The notes beneath the pieces were generated by a model that saw only the letters and a program-made list of their open reading frames with translations, was not told where the DNA came from and searched no databases. This document shows, piece by piece, positions 13,057 through 26,249 of a DNA stretch of 64,000 nt. The stretch comes from Aselliscus stoliczkanus (lineage: Eukaryota; Chordata; Mammalia; Chiroptera; Hipposideridae): assembly GCA_033961575.1 (NCBI GenBank), contig CM066737.1, forward strand, positions 59,416,771 through 59,480,770. The letters run 5' to 3'. Each line of letters starts with the position of its first letter. The stretch's first letter is position 1. A program made the translations under genes and the position numbers.

Positions 13057-13894
13057 GCCCTTATTGAATTTTTGCTAGGTGCTCAAAAAGTATGTAAATA
13101 CCCAAAAAAGCCCAGTCCTTAAGATGTCAATCACATCAAAACCAGATGAAATGTCTAATGCCTAGATAGTGTTTCCTGCTCCCTGCCCTCTCTCTTCCTT
13201 CCCCTTTCCACTGAGCCCATTGCTACTCTGCTTGCCTTGTCAAATGACAGATATAGGATGGGTGCTCTTTTTCCTGACTCTTTGAAGGGCTTAAAATGCT
13301 TTTAAGAATTCTTTCCAGGATCATTCTTTCCTTTGGTAATTCCCTGAAATACTTGACTGACACATTCGTTTTGCCGTGTGTATTTTAATTCGTTTTGCAA
13401 GAAAAAGTCAACATCTGCAATGGGTCTAAAAGGCTCACTATCAGTCTCATTTTGGGCTTATATTTTATAGGAATTAACAACAATTTTATTTGATGCTAAG
13501 AAACAATGCTTGATATTTGAACAACACATCCATTTTATAAAATAGACACGTCTGCTTATTAATTCACCACAGTACAGTCCCCATTAACTATTTTTAGAAT
13601 GGAAAACTTCAAATATATTTTCAACTGGACATCAAAGCATAATAGATCTTTTTTAGATCTGCATATAGTGTGCGAGAAACCACCCAGAGGCTAAGATGAC
13701 ACTTGGCTTTAATGTTTCTCAAGTGCTACATTTCCTTTATTGCCTCTGACAAAGTTACAGTTTTCTTTGTAGGTTTCCATAGTGTTTCTATTAAATTGAA
13801 TAGCTATTTCCACTTTTAGAAGTTGCATCAGTGGTACAGTATCTGGTGTGTTGACCAAGATTCTTTTTTCTGTTGCCGTCACTCTCTCTTGTAC

Positions 13895-14165
13895 CTTTTT
13901 TCATTCAATTAAACTGTTATTTAGTACTTGCTTTGTGTTGGACCCTTTGCTAGGTTCTGTGGGTATGAGAGGGAACAAAACAGATATAATCATTGCTTGG
14001 TTAAGTTTACAAGCTAGCATTGAGTATAGATATTAAACAAGTAATTACAAGTATTATGAGTGCTGTAAAAGGAGGTGGTATGGAACCTACTTTAGTCTAA
14101 GGGATCAAGGAAGGATTCCCTGAGGAAGTTAAATTTAAGTTAAGACTTCAGGGATAAAATGCCAG
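13895..14165 (-). repeat. L2 LINE 3' part, antisense
   Basis: The order 'cattcaattaaactgttatttagtacttgc', 'gggaacaaaacagata', then 'gaggaagttaaatttaagtt' follows the reversed 3' region of L2 (attcaacaaatatttattgag type start). Diverged and ancient. Confidence 0.65.
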
Positions 14166-15311
14166 TTATGAATACTATTCAGCTGCTAGTAATAAAGCTT
14201 CCCCTCCCCCACTAAAAGAATAAATCAGTGACTTAAGTAAGAGAGAAGCATATACTTCCTCTTATACAAAAGAAATTCAGGTTTAGTGAGGTGAGGCTAC
14301 AATATCTTTAATATTCCAAAGTCCTTATATATTTCTATTCTATCCATAGGCACTTGGCTTCCATCCTCAGAGTTGCCTCATGGTAGTAAGATGGATGCTG
14401 TAGCTTCGGCCATTATGTCTCCATTCCAGACAGGATAAAGCAGGAAGAAATAAGGACAAAAGGGTCTCTACCTAAGTCAGCTTCCCCCCTTTAAGGAGTT
14501 TTCTTGACATCCTGCCTCCAAAACATTGGCAAAATCTTAGTTACATACCGCCCACCCACCCATCTACAAGGAAAGCTAGGAAATGTAGTTTTTCAGCTGG
14601 CATGTTGCCAATCCTAGCAAAACCAGGATCCATCTCTAAATATTAAAAATAGGTATGGATACTTAGTAGGCAGTTTGTTATGTCTGCTTCAGATGAGTAG
14701 GAGTTAAGGAAGGTCAAGAAGGAATACTTCTTGACAGTTTTGTTTTTTGATTAGGTGCATATGACCAACTTTAACGGTACTCAATCTCTTCATAATCATT
14801 GCCACAATCTCTTCCATTATAGCTCACAAAAATTGGCCCTGCTTTGGTCATAGATTATTTTATTCATGGGGTGATGCAGATTAAGCTAAGTGCATGTATA
14901 TGAGTATAATACAGGAAGCTTCTCTGATTTACACATCACTTTCTTGTAGATTATGTAACTGCTGCTACTTTTTGTAGAAGTAGCTAACTACTTGAGCTCT
15001 CAGGAACTAGAAGTCGAACCTTCCTTTTCTGCCTCATTGGTTGCAGATCACTTCTGAGGAGGTAACAACACATTGTGCTTGTAACTGTTACCTTGAACTA
15101 TTTTAGTGTTGGAGTTTTGTCTCTGATCTTTGGGATCTTTGAGTTAATACACCCAAACTCTGAATTATGATAAAGAACTGCCAGCATTATTGAATGCATC
15201 CATGATGACTGGACATCTATACAAACCCAACAGAGCCTCTCAGCTCTGCTATGCCACCAAGATTTTGAAAGTTTTAGCAAAGCCTAAGATGGCGTTTTCC
15301 TTCCTTCTTTC

Positions 15312-15412
15312 TTTTTTTTTTGAGGGCAGTGTCACTGGCCCTCATATGTGGGACCGAACCAGGGCCGCTGGCTTCCCAAGCCAGCGCTTAACCACTGCGC
15401 CACTCGGCCAGC
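15312..15412 (-). repeat. Short SINE, antisense
   Basis: T-rich start, then gagggcagtgtcactggccc and the reversed head ending cactcggccagc. A ctttctt-type short direct repeat flanks it. Confidence 0.9.
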
Positions 15413-18400
15413 TCTTTCTTATTTTTTAAACTTTGTTTGAGGCCATGGGTAGGCTCTTTCTAGTGTGGAAACACATTGTTTGCCCACATGTGAAAAGACA
15501 GCAGTTTCACATCCTGAGGAGGGTAGTAATTGCTGCAAAACTTCTGCTATTATCTGCACAAAATAACATATTCTGTTATTTTTGAATTGTTTGCTTAATC
15601 CATCATGATTCGCTCATTGATTCCTCTTATGCCTCCCATGTTCTCACAGAACTGATGCTTTTACATTTAAGATTTAATTATTTTTTTCCAGAGGTTTTGG
15701 AATTTTCTGATCAAGGTCCTTCATGAAAAATTGTGACCCCAAAACACTTATTAAAACCTAGATTGAAGAAGCTTTTTTTACTCTGTGTTTTTATTTTAAT
15801 TTTTGTATAAAGTAAAATGATCTGTTTTGAACTAAAGAGTTTTATGGCCTCAAGATTTGTGTCCCTCTTCCAAATTTATTCACTCCATTTATTTTATTAT
15901 TTTATTTTATTTTGAAAATCCTGGGGACAAGTTCAGAAGCAGGGAAGACCAATTTGCAAACTCATCACTCACCCCTAGTCATCTGTACACTTGAATTCAT
16001 CTGTACATGATAATGTGTTTGAATTTCCATAACTTTGTGTGGATTTTAGAGTCTTACATTTTGCTTTGCCTAGGCTCAGATCAATACTTTCAGAGAAAGA
16101 TGTAGCAAGGTATAAAGTCACCCAAAAGCTCATAAGAGCAATCTTAGCAGGAAATTAGTGAGTGGTTAGCTTACTTCTCTTTCAGCTGGAGCCAGCATCT
16201 TGACAGTTAATTTGTGATTATACAAAATGATTCCTCTCTGGTTGCATACCTTCATCCCCAGCCATGATACCTGATGGCAGGCACATACTCTACCAGTGCT
16301 ATGCAATTCCAGAAGTAGTCTCTTTGTTTTTTTACATCTGGTCTGTCTTCATTGCTCTTCTTAAGGGGCTTTATATTGTGTGACTTTCTCACTTTTAATA
16401 CACACATAATTTTATTACTAAACTGAAGTTTTGATTTTTAAAAGGCAATTCATCTGCTGTACATTTATGAATGTAGGTTACCTTGGGCTGGGAAGACATT
16501 CTTCCTGCCTATCTATATTCACCATGTGTTTTTGTTTTTCATATTTCATGTGGCTATAAGCACTAAAGCTAGCTTAGATTTTGTTTTAATTGTATTGATG
16601 CACATGTCACCGAGTGTTGTTTGATACCAAAAATGATAAGCAGCAAGTCACTACTCTTGGTAAGGATTTAAGGAAATAAAGATATCAGATCTAAGCCATT
16701 GTGAATAAAAGAGTCTCTTAGATTCAAGCCTTCAGTTGCATGATGTAAGAACAATGCATGTAAATTCACATAATTAATACAAGAAAATTGCATATTATTT
16801 TATCTCATACAAGTATAAGACTGAGGTAGGCTTAATGAAATTGGTAAGTAGGTTTAGCCTGGTTGCATTCCTGGGGGGCACTGAATGAGTTTACTTTTTC
16901 CTCTTCCCAGAGAGTGATTTATTCATTTAGGTAGTGGGTAAGCTGAAAGCAAGTATTGTCTTCAGAGAAGTTTCTGAAAAGACTGAATTCCCTGCTCTGG
17001 TCTTCCTAGAGTCACAAGATCTTTGAGATGTCTGTCACTGGCGTCTCTGCTCTTGCTCTGTGTGTGCTCGGGCTCCAGGTCTCCTCCTGATGTTGATTTG
17101 AAGCAGCCTACTATAGGGAAGGAGCACTGTACTTGGATTCAGGGTGACACATGGGTGGCATTTTCCCACTGAATTGTGTTGAAAAGAAAAAAGCACTCTG
17201 CATCTCCAAATCTGAAGACAGCCACTTGATATTGAAAATGTTAAAGAAATGAGAGCTTTATGTTGAGCCCATTGAGAAGAATCGATTAAATTGTAGTTCA
17301 CCACTGTTCTGCTTTAGGAGTGTGAGCAAGGGGCCTATAATATCCATCTGAAGGCCAGCTGGGATTTCCTTTTCAGAGCTGGTCACATGTCTGTGCTTAC
17401 AGGGCTCAAAGGCTAAGGCCTCTATGCCTTTGTGTCCTAAATTAGGGACAAAAAAGACAGGGATCCCACAGCCTTCTGGACATTTTTTTGCTGACTCCTA
17501 GGGGACACTCAGATTTGCAGAAACAGAAATTAATTATTGAAGTGTTCCCTCACTTGGACTTCCTTACTCTCTACCCCCAAATGAGCACTCACTCTGATTC
17601 TTTAAAGCTATTGCTTGGAAAGTTATGAGATGGGCCTCAAAGAAGATAGAGAGGAAGAAATATCTTTTTGGGAAACTCTGAAGGTGTGAATATTACCCTA
17701 CTGGAGGCATCCTGGAGCCTTCTAGGGAAAGTACTAAATTTGGATGAGACTGAATGTGGGTGGATCAGCCGTAGACTCTCCCACTCCTAACATTTAGGTA
17801 TACACAAAGTCAGTGTTTCTCAAGTATGTCCCAACATGTCTCCCTTGCTTTCATGCTTTTTGCTTCCCAGGAACATATGCATTTTTAATGACAATAAGCT
17901 ATCAGATAGATGGCAGCACTGAGAATTTGCAGAGAAGAGGCAGAGAAAAGGATTTGACAAACCCTTCATTTTGCAGAAGGGGCCATACAACCCCAGGTGG
18001 AACTCTGCTAGAATTTGCAGAAGCATTGTCTTATCTATGCAGGAGGCTCTTATCATGCTGGTGGTAATGCTCATTTGTTATTCCGTTCCAACTGCAATAT
18101 TCTGAGTGTTGCATTGTCTAGCACTGAAATAAATGGGGCTTAAAATGGCCATCTTAAACATTAATTGGCAAATTGTGTCCAGGTACATGGAAGAAATCTT
18201 ACCTTTGGTGGCTTTTCAGTAGTTTAAACTAGGTCAAAGGCCACTTCCAGATCTGCATTGAAATCTGGACTCAGACTGGCTTAGGCCCTGATATTTAGAT
18301 GCTTCCAATGCCTTTTCTCCAAATGGTGACGTATACACCCAATTCAACCATTGTTTCTTGAGCCTGCTCCCATGTATTCCTTTACCAAAATAACCTTTTA

Positions 18401-18833
18401 TGAATGAGGCAGAGGAGTGCTGCTTTGCTATGCCATTTACTCTTCAAAAACAATCAAGAAACAATCAAAAAAGAAATACAAGTGTATAAGGAAGATGTGT
18501 TACATAGAGGCTTATATCAGGCAAGACCCCAAATTGCAGACTTCTTCCCCCTGCAAAAGAGCAGTCACAGCATTTCCAACTTTTGAGGGGGCATGAATTT
18601 TTTATCTTTGCAATCTCTCCTTGTCTCCCCACCTCCTCTGATCCTGCCCCAAAGTGTTTTATAAATATTAAGCTGCTCATATTTTGATGCATTGTGCAAT
18701 GTAATGAAAATTTTCATTAGGCCAACCTCATGCAAGAATATAACATAATCATAAATGGATCTGGACAATCAGGGCTATAAAATCAGACATTGAGATTAGC
18801 AGTTCTTCCAATGGACAAGCAGAAGTTAACCCT

Positions 18834-18904
18834 ATACACCTGAAACTATTAAAAAATAAAAAAAAAAGAAATACCATAACATTTGAAAGCAAAAAAAAAA
18901 AAAA
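18834..18904 (+). repeat. Very short L1 3'-end insertion with two A-tracts
   Basis: A 71-bp insert flanked by the duplication agaagttaaccct (18821-18833 and 18905-18917). It starts with atacacctgaaactattaaa, the last bases of the L1 3' end seen elsewhere in this window (for example the reverse of 36760-36775). An A-rich tract, a 22-base non-L1 segment (gaaataccataacatttgaaagc region) and a second A-tract follow. The second segment looks like a 3'-transduced sequence. Confidence 0.75.
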
Positions 18905-19585
18905 AGAAGTTAACCCTAGGTCCATGCTTTGGTGAAATCCATATAGAAAGCCTCTCTGAGAACCAAATTAAAACCTTAGGGTTAAATTAACTTGACATGA
19001 AAAGAGAAACACATGTGTTGCCAATAGTTATGAACTCGAACTGATGAGATTTTCTATGATAGGGATAAAGTAATCCATGGAAGATTTCTTTAAGAAATAT
19101 GACCCAAACAAAGACAGCAGATAAAGAAGATAATGATGGATGGCTAGTTGGGTCTAATTAAATGATGCTCAACCTATGGGTGATGTATGCAGAGGACCAA
19201 TTGAAGCTATGGATCAGATGGAAGGAAGGGATTTCAGTATATTCCTTCTGATGGGAAATGAAGTCAGGTAAATGGCTTAAGGATGACATTGGCTCCAGGG
19301 AATTGGTGGTCAAAAAGAAGTGATGTGATTGGGTTTTCAAAAACAGCATGATACTAACCTAAAATTAAGCATTATCTCATTGACAAGTAGGGCGGAAACA
19401 TGTTTGGCAGTGCTGTTGCTCAAATATGTGGCCAAGAGTTCTCAGATATATTGACTGTTGGATTTTCTGCCCAGCTTCCATTGTGTCTTATGCTGGAACC
19501 ACTTTCAAACACAGTTCATTTTTAGCAGTTGTTGATAACAATGCTGCCTTTCAGTACCTTGACACTCAGTATAAACTTTTTTTAA

Positions 19586-19692
19586 GGCCAGCCGAGTGGC
19601 GCGGTGGTTAAGCACTGGCTTGGGAAGCCAGCGGCCCCGGGTTCGGGTCCCACATAAGAGGGCCAGTGACACTGCCCTCAAAAAAAAACAAA
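19586..19692 (+). repeat. Short SINE
   Basis: Head ggccagccgagtggcgcggt, body ending gccctcaaaa. Perfect 13-bp duplication aaactttttttaa at 19573-19585 and 19693-19705. It lies only about 310 bp upstream of the PCDH9 splice acceptor. Confidence 0.92.
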
Positions 19693-19767
19693 AAACTTTT
19701 TTTAAAATATATTTTTCGTCATAACATGTTTCCCTTTAGGTTTTTACTTTTGTCAGCAGTGGGGACA

Positions 19768-19801
19768 GCAACAACAACAACAATAATAATAATAATAATA
19801 A
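19768..19801. repeat. (CAA)n(TAA)n simple repeat
   Basis: Short runs of CAA then TAA triplets about 200 bp upstream of the PCDH9 terminal exon. Confidence 0.9.
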
Positions 19802-19849
19802 AAGGAGGGGATAAGACAGGGGGAGGTCTACAGCTTTTTAAAAATCTAA

Positions 19850-20593
<744 letters not shown>

Positions 20594-20953
20594 ACCAGTC
20601 CTGGAGAAGAAGAGAGAGAAACCATGTTGGCTAGCAAAAAAGCAAGAGCTGATCATTTTAATTGCTCACCAATGGTTGGTTCTTGAATGGCTGTATTTCA
20701 GAGCTTTCTCTAAATGTATTGTTTATAAATGACTATCATTTTGTGACAATCCCTCTCGTTTCAACAGGCAGCAGGGGTGTTCAGTTGGAGCAAATTAGCT
20801 TTGGCTTGAGTTGTTCATGGGGCCTTGATGTTGGGGAAACAGAGACAAATTCAGTTGTGAAAAGTATTATGTATTAAGTGTTTGAATTGATATATTTTTC
20901 TACGTCGAAATTATAATATAAATTACCATTGTTTGTGGAGGATTACATTTAAA

Positions 20954-20959
20954 AATAAA
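20954..20959 (+). promoter_or_regulatory. Candidate poly(A) signal AATAAA (proximal)
   Basis: The first AATAAA after the PCDH9 stop codon, 361 bp downstream, followed by more A residues and a T/G-rich stretch (ttgccactgttttgtagtgt) within 50 bp. Confidence 0.4.
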
Positions 20960-21247
20960 AAAAATGCTCTGGACACCTTTAACGAGCTTGCCACTGTTTT
21001 GTAGTGTAGGCAAGTTAATGGTTATTTATTGTGTACTATTCATTGATTCAGTGATGTGAAATCGAGCCCCCAAAAGGTTGTTTCTGAAGCTTGAGTATTT
21101 TCCAATGCCGCTACTTTGCTGTGGACACCCCTGCTTTAAGAACCCTTTTGCTAGCTGTGCTACTGTTGTATTTGATATTGCAAATTGCTATGTGTGTGAT
21201 GATGGCAAAAGGCTTTAGAGGTTGGTGTTTTTTTTTCTTAACAAAAT

Positions 21248-21253
21248 AATAAA
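21248..21253 (+). promoter_or_regulatory. Candidate poly(A) signal AATAAA
   Basis: A canonical hexamer about 655 bp after the stop codon, without an obvious GT-rich element just downstream. A weak candidate. Confidence 0.25.
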
Positions 21254-23849
21254 ACTACAGACAAAACAAAGTACAAACAACTGAGATGGCAAGTGAATGA
21301 GCGACACCACACATACAGATGAGTACTTGGAGGATACTCACTCTTGGAAGATACTCATGGAGTTGCTCACCACCTTGCAGAGTATTTTGCCTGCCTTTCA
21401 GTCTTCTGTCCAGGTCTGTGATAGATCATTGCAGAAAGTAATTTTTGGATATTCTGCTATCTAATTTGCAGTTGTCAGAAATATTGTGCTGAAAGTTTTA
21501 TGAGATCAATTTTTCTAATTTTCAGGCCCTGAACAGGAAAGTTGCTCCTGAAGTTATCGGTTTCCAGGCTTAGAAATTCCCTGCCTCCAATCATCTAAAA
21601 CTCATAAAGACTAAATCTATTTTGAGATCTAATTAGCATCTTTTTAGACACATACTTCCTGATTTGGTGTTTCCCCGATCACGATTAGAATTACACTACA
21701 AAGCACACCATGGGCTGGAATTGAGAACTCCATGTTGCTCTGTATCACAGGATTATAATTTGGGATAGAGTAAGCAGTACACAGTGTACATTTAAGAAGA
21801 CAGGCAACAGGTAACAGCATCACTCATCCAATTACTGTGCCTTCTATATGGAGACACTTGGACACTTGAATTTGTCTTTTTATGACTAATACTTTTTTAA
21901 AATTAAAAATGTGAACAGGAAACTATTAAAATAAAAATTCTTTAGATTTAGGTAACTCTTTGCTGTAAGCTAGGAATACACCTTTTTTATTAACAAGTTT
22001 GTTACGCACATTTTTTTGTTTGTTTAACATTGCTCCAACTCCCTCATTTATTAATTGTCTATTAATATTCACTAGCTAACATAATATTCTTGCAGCCTAA
22101 GAGTTTGTTATTTAAAAATAAACAAGTATGTCATCTTTGCTCTGCCTTGGTCTTTAAAGAGTTGTTTTTAGAGAAACAAGGTTCATTGTTCTGTTCTCAT
22201 TTGTTTCATTTTTTGAAATTCAAGAGTACCCAGAAAAAAAGCTTAGAGGTTAGAATACTAGAGTGCAAAAGAGAATTTATTTTCTTAAGTTTAGGTAGAT
22301 AAGTCAGCTCTTTAAAATGTTATAGTTATTTTTGCCTGAGTTCCTGGCTTTATACATTACTAGGAATATTTTCTTTTGTGGGGGGAGTGCTTCAAGGGAG
22401 GGGGGAGGGTAAGGCAGTAGGGATGAGGTTAGATAGGGGAGAATATTTCTGAATAAGAACCTACAGTGAAGCTACAAATTCATCCTTATTTCTTATTTAG
22501 TGCTGAATACTACCTCATACAAAATATTGGTGTGGCTGCAAATTTCCTTCTGAAACTGAAACAATTAGAGATCAATGATCATGACATCTTCATTTTGGCT
22601 CATTTCATTCTGTGTCATACACTCGCTCCCCCCCACACACACCTTGATTCATTTCATTGTAATAGTAGATTTTGAATTAGGTATGTATGTATAGTTCTGT
22701 TTGCAAGTGACTATTTGATAAACACATTAAAATTCTTTTTTTTTTTTTACTTTACGTTATGATGGCTGCCTGTAGAATTTAGACTATTCCTCACCTGATC
22801 TGTCCTGATATTTTGTTGTTAGCTACCACCTCAAGGTCACTTACAAATCAAATTTGACTGTTTTTGTACAGGTGTATTTCTTACTATGCTCAGTAGGAAT
22901 AAAGGAATTGAAAAAGACTGTGGCAAGTGGGAACATTAAATGCTATGTGGCTGTTGAGCCAGAGAGACCACTGGCTACTATGCCTCTTACCAGCCAAGTT
23001 TAAATGGTTAGAGTAGCAGTGACTTAGCTTTTGCTTTTTCTTCTTTTTTTTCTCAATTTTTTTTTTCAGAATTCAGGTTCCAGTTATAGACCAATCCTTT
23101 TTCCCTACCAAAATACTTTGTTCTCATTGGGCAGTCAGAGATTTTTTTGGTTCCCAAGCCCTTTATTGATCATGCTGAGAATTCCCCTCATTGAGAAAAT
23201 ATCTTTTTATTTTCCTCTACAATTGTCTGATGTATACATCCTCCCAGAAGCACAAGTGCATCCTAGGAGGACTCTGTAAGCTGGTTTTATAGGCAGGCTG
23301 TGCCTGAAAATACGAATTGTGTGCAAGGATCCTAAATTTCCCTTTGGCTCATGTTTTTCACCCCTTCTTATCAACATGTCTGAGGAAAAGTCACAAAGGC
23401 CAGAGGGCCAAATATTCTTTCTTTTTCCTCTCTAAACATGTTACCCATTTAAATATGAGGGAACAATTTGAGTTCCTAAATATTAAGGAGTTCTACTCCA
23501 TTTATTCTAATGTCCCTTTTGGGGAGGAGTTGGTGTTAAGGCATGTCTTGCTTTACTAACAACTGCTTTGGGCATGTCACTGGGCAAGTAAACTTCTTCA
23601 TGAGCTATAAAGGGTTTAATGTGCATTGATTGATTGCTTTTCCTAAAATATGGCAATATACCATATACAGGAATATGGAGAGGGGAGCCATGCTATGTGG
23701 AATCTTTTTTCTCTTTTCTATACTGACTAATCTTGGAATCTGTTCAGAATGATACTTACCATCCCTTTGATCCTCTTAAAGCCAGTTAAGTGTGGCCTAC
23801 CTTATTGCCCAAATAGGTAATGGGCCAAGGGATCCTACAATGCCTGAGG

Positions 23850-24150
23850 GCAATGGCTCTCAAAGTGTAGTCCCTGGACCAGCCGCAACAATATCACTTG
23901 GGAACTTGTCAGAAATAATAAATCTCAGTCTTCATCCAGAACAACTGAAGCAGGTGGGGCCTAAGGATCCATATGGATCAGATGCCCACTGAAGGTTGAG
24001 GGTTTGTTAAAGCACAGATTGGTGGCCCCACACTTAGAGTTTCTGATTCAGTAGATCTGAGGTGGGGCCTGAGCCTTTGCCTATTTAAAAATTCCCAGGT
24101 GATGCTGATGCAACTAGTCCAGGGACCACACTGAATATCACTGCTCCAGA
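23850..24150. mobile_element. Inverted pair of MER5A-like DNA transposon fragments
   Basis: The left part (23850-23990) reads as the reverse of a MER5A-like element (ctctcaaagtgtagtccctg, ggaacttgtcagaaat). The right part (about 24000-24150) is the forward strand (gtttctgattcagtagatct, ggtggggcctgag, tcccaggtgatgctgatgc). MER5A is a non-autonomous hAT-type element common in mammals. The two outer arms, 23865-23904 and 24092-24131, are reverse complements at roughly three quarters of positions. Confidence 0.65.
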
Positions 24151-25631
24151 GTAAACCTGCCTAATAGAGCTAATTGCACCTAAGGTGCTTATTTAAACTA
24201 ATTCATTGACATGGTGACCCACTGATCACTAATCAGAAATGTTAAAGTGAATAAAACTTAGAACACTGAAAACTGAAACCACCCAGGGTATCATCCTGGT
24301 AGTGTTACTTCAGCATTCAACTGATTGTATGAAGGGAATTCAGTTGAACTTTTCATATAGCTCTATCATATCATTAATAAACAAAACAAAAGTGGTCCTC
24401 TTGAAGCAGCAAGGACAAAGGGCAGTATGGGGAGAGGCAGGGGTATAGGGGATAGCTCGACTGGACATCCAGGGTGGGAAAACAATTATTATTGTACATA
24501 ATAGACGTTCTGACTGGAATTCTAATTCCTTTATGGGGATCATTTTGATGTTGAATATTCCCCAAAGCATCCTGACAAGTCTGGTCCACTTGGCTCTTTA
24601 CCCAGGATAATAAGACCCTAACTTTGAAAAACTGGCATAAATGAGCTTAAGAAATCCATTGTATACAGTCCTAGTGTTTGCCTTCTTGGTAAAATTACAT
24701 TTAAGGATGTCATTTCATGAGTCAAATTGTATCTGCTGACACTGAAGTGTATTGAGATGTTGTTCTTTAGTTTAAGTATGTAACAAAGTAATATTCAAAG
24801 GGGATGTGTGGGGGTGGGACCGGGTGGCTTTATATTGATAATGAAATATTCCAGAGCAAAACACATTGTCCTAATGAAGTTGTTGCAGCTCTCTTTGTTT
24901 TCTTGTGAGGCTGGATTGGCCTGTGGGTCACTTGTTGTGCAAAAATGAATTAATTTCAAATAGAACTCATATTGCTTTTGTAAAACAAAGAAAATCAACC
25001 ACCTTGTCTGAAAGATATATTGTGAGGCGCTCTTGGTAAAGAACAACCCACGAAAACCTGATCTTGATTGGAAAGCACTGTAGGTCATTAGGGAAAACTG
25101 GTGATGCTGATTGTTGCTCCAGCTGTGTTAGCAATTAAAGATGACCTTGCTACTAACTGAAAGTTGCTGTCAACCTTAGCAAACAAACCAGCTAACACTA
25201 CTACAGCACTGGTTAAGTAGATTTTTACTGGCAGTGGCTGGCATTCAGCTGAGGAAGGCTGGGATACAGACTTCAATGACCAAGAGCCAGACTAGCTCAA
25301 GCTAGAAATTCAGCAACAAATACCTCCATGTGCTATTTGAATGCTAAGGTATTAGTTGCAAAAGGCTTTTGCCTTCGCTCCTCTAGTGAGGGGAATGAGC
25401 CTGATGACACTATTACTGTTTACCTGTCAAACCAGGGTGGAAATTTAGAGGGATGCAAGTACAGTATGTCTCATTAAGCAGTCTCTGTTGCTGATTATAT
25501 GAAGATGAAATTGTTGTATATGCTGATCTGTATGTTATGTACATTTTCACAGTGATTGAATCATTGTAAAAAGAAAAAAAGAAAAAAAATAATCACCACT
25601 GTCTATTTTATGAACATGATAAAGCAGCTTT

Positions 25632-25637
25632 ATTAAA
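25632..25637 (+). promoter_or_regulatory. PCDH9: Candidate distal poly(A) signal ATTAAA
   Basis: The second most common mammalian poly(A) hexamer, followed within 70 bp by a GT-rich stretch (ttatgttttaaatggtgtta). It is the last good candidate before the solo LTR. Evidence is by motif only. Confidence 0.3.
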
Positions 25638-25832
25638 TTATTACAGTTATGTTTTAAATGGTGTTATCTGCCACATTGTTTCCTTTTATCTAGTGGTTCT
25701 CTGTTTCCCCCTTAAACGTGTTTTCTCTGCTTCAAAAATTTAATGCATTTTAGTATTAAAGGCTATTATGGAAAAATTATTAAGTGTTCCGTGAAATGTG
25801 TCTTGGAGAGTGTTGGTTGGCTTGGGGGTAGG

Positions 25833-26245
25833 TGTCACGCTGGGGCTCAGCTCCCAGCAGATGAACGCAGGATTTGGTGAGGCCAAAAATGAACAACGGA
25901 GCCACAGATAGGGAGTTCATACCACTATATTATATTCTCGATGTTGGTTGGTCGAGACATGAAAAGCAAACATTTGTCAATACCCTAACAAGGGGTTTTC
26001 CTGCACCACAGTCTGGCTGCCGGCCAGGTGAGACACAGGAAGTAGGATCTGCAGAATCCATCCACAATACCCGAGCTGGCTAATGCAGTTATATACAAAA
26101 TAATAGTGGCTAATGGCCAACTGGTTACAGCTGATGGCCAATTAGTTACATGAGTGCTTGCATATGCAGGTTACATAACTGAGCCAGCACCTTTCCATGT
26201 GAGGCTGAGAGCCTGGAAACTGCTCCACCTGGCCCTGGCCCTACA
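25833..26245. mobile_element. Solo LTR of an endogenous retrovirus or LTR retrotransposon
   Basis: A 413-bp block begins TGTCACGC and ends CCCTACA, the TG...CA form of LTR ends. It is bracketed by a perfect 5-bp duplication GTAGG at 25828-25832 and 26246-26250. No gag, pol or env frame lies nearby, so this is a solo LTR left by recombination between two LTRs. A 5-bp duplication is common in ERVL/ERV3-like groups, but the class and orientation cannot be fixed by eye. The open frame at 25874-26083 is inside it and is not a gene. Confidence 0.7.
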
Positions 26246-26249
26246 GTAG

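Larger units (their letters stand above)
13070..19572. other. Intronic sequence, mostly unassigned
   Basis: Holds one L2 fragment, one short SINE and one tiny L1 tip (listed separately). The rest is AT-rich unique sequence in which neither coding potential nor a known repeat was recognised. The frame at 17035-17304 (minus) has no recognisable domain. Confidence 0.5.
20594..25650 (+). other. PCDH9: Probable PCDH9 3' UTR (end uncertain)
   Basis: AT-rich non-coding sequence directly follows the stop codon. It has several candidate poly(A) signals: AATAAA at 20954 and 21248, further AATAAA-like strings near 21930 and 22110, and ATTAAA at 25632. It contains no SINE or young L1 for over 5 kb, unlike both flanks, which suggests constraint and supports a long 3' UTR. 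The only clear repeats are MER5A-like elements at 23.85-24.15 kb. The end at about 25.65 kb is inferred from the last plausible signal before the LTR insertion; shorter ends are equally possible. Confidence 0.45.

Noticed and set aside
12648..13078. Overlapping open frames of 95-110 codons
   Set aside because: They lie wholly within an antisense long SINE with target-site duplications.
25833..26245. Full endogenous retrovirus
   Set aside because: No second LTR or gag/pol/env sequence follows; the duplication immediately borders a single LTR-sized block.
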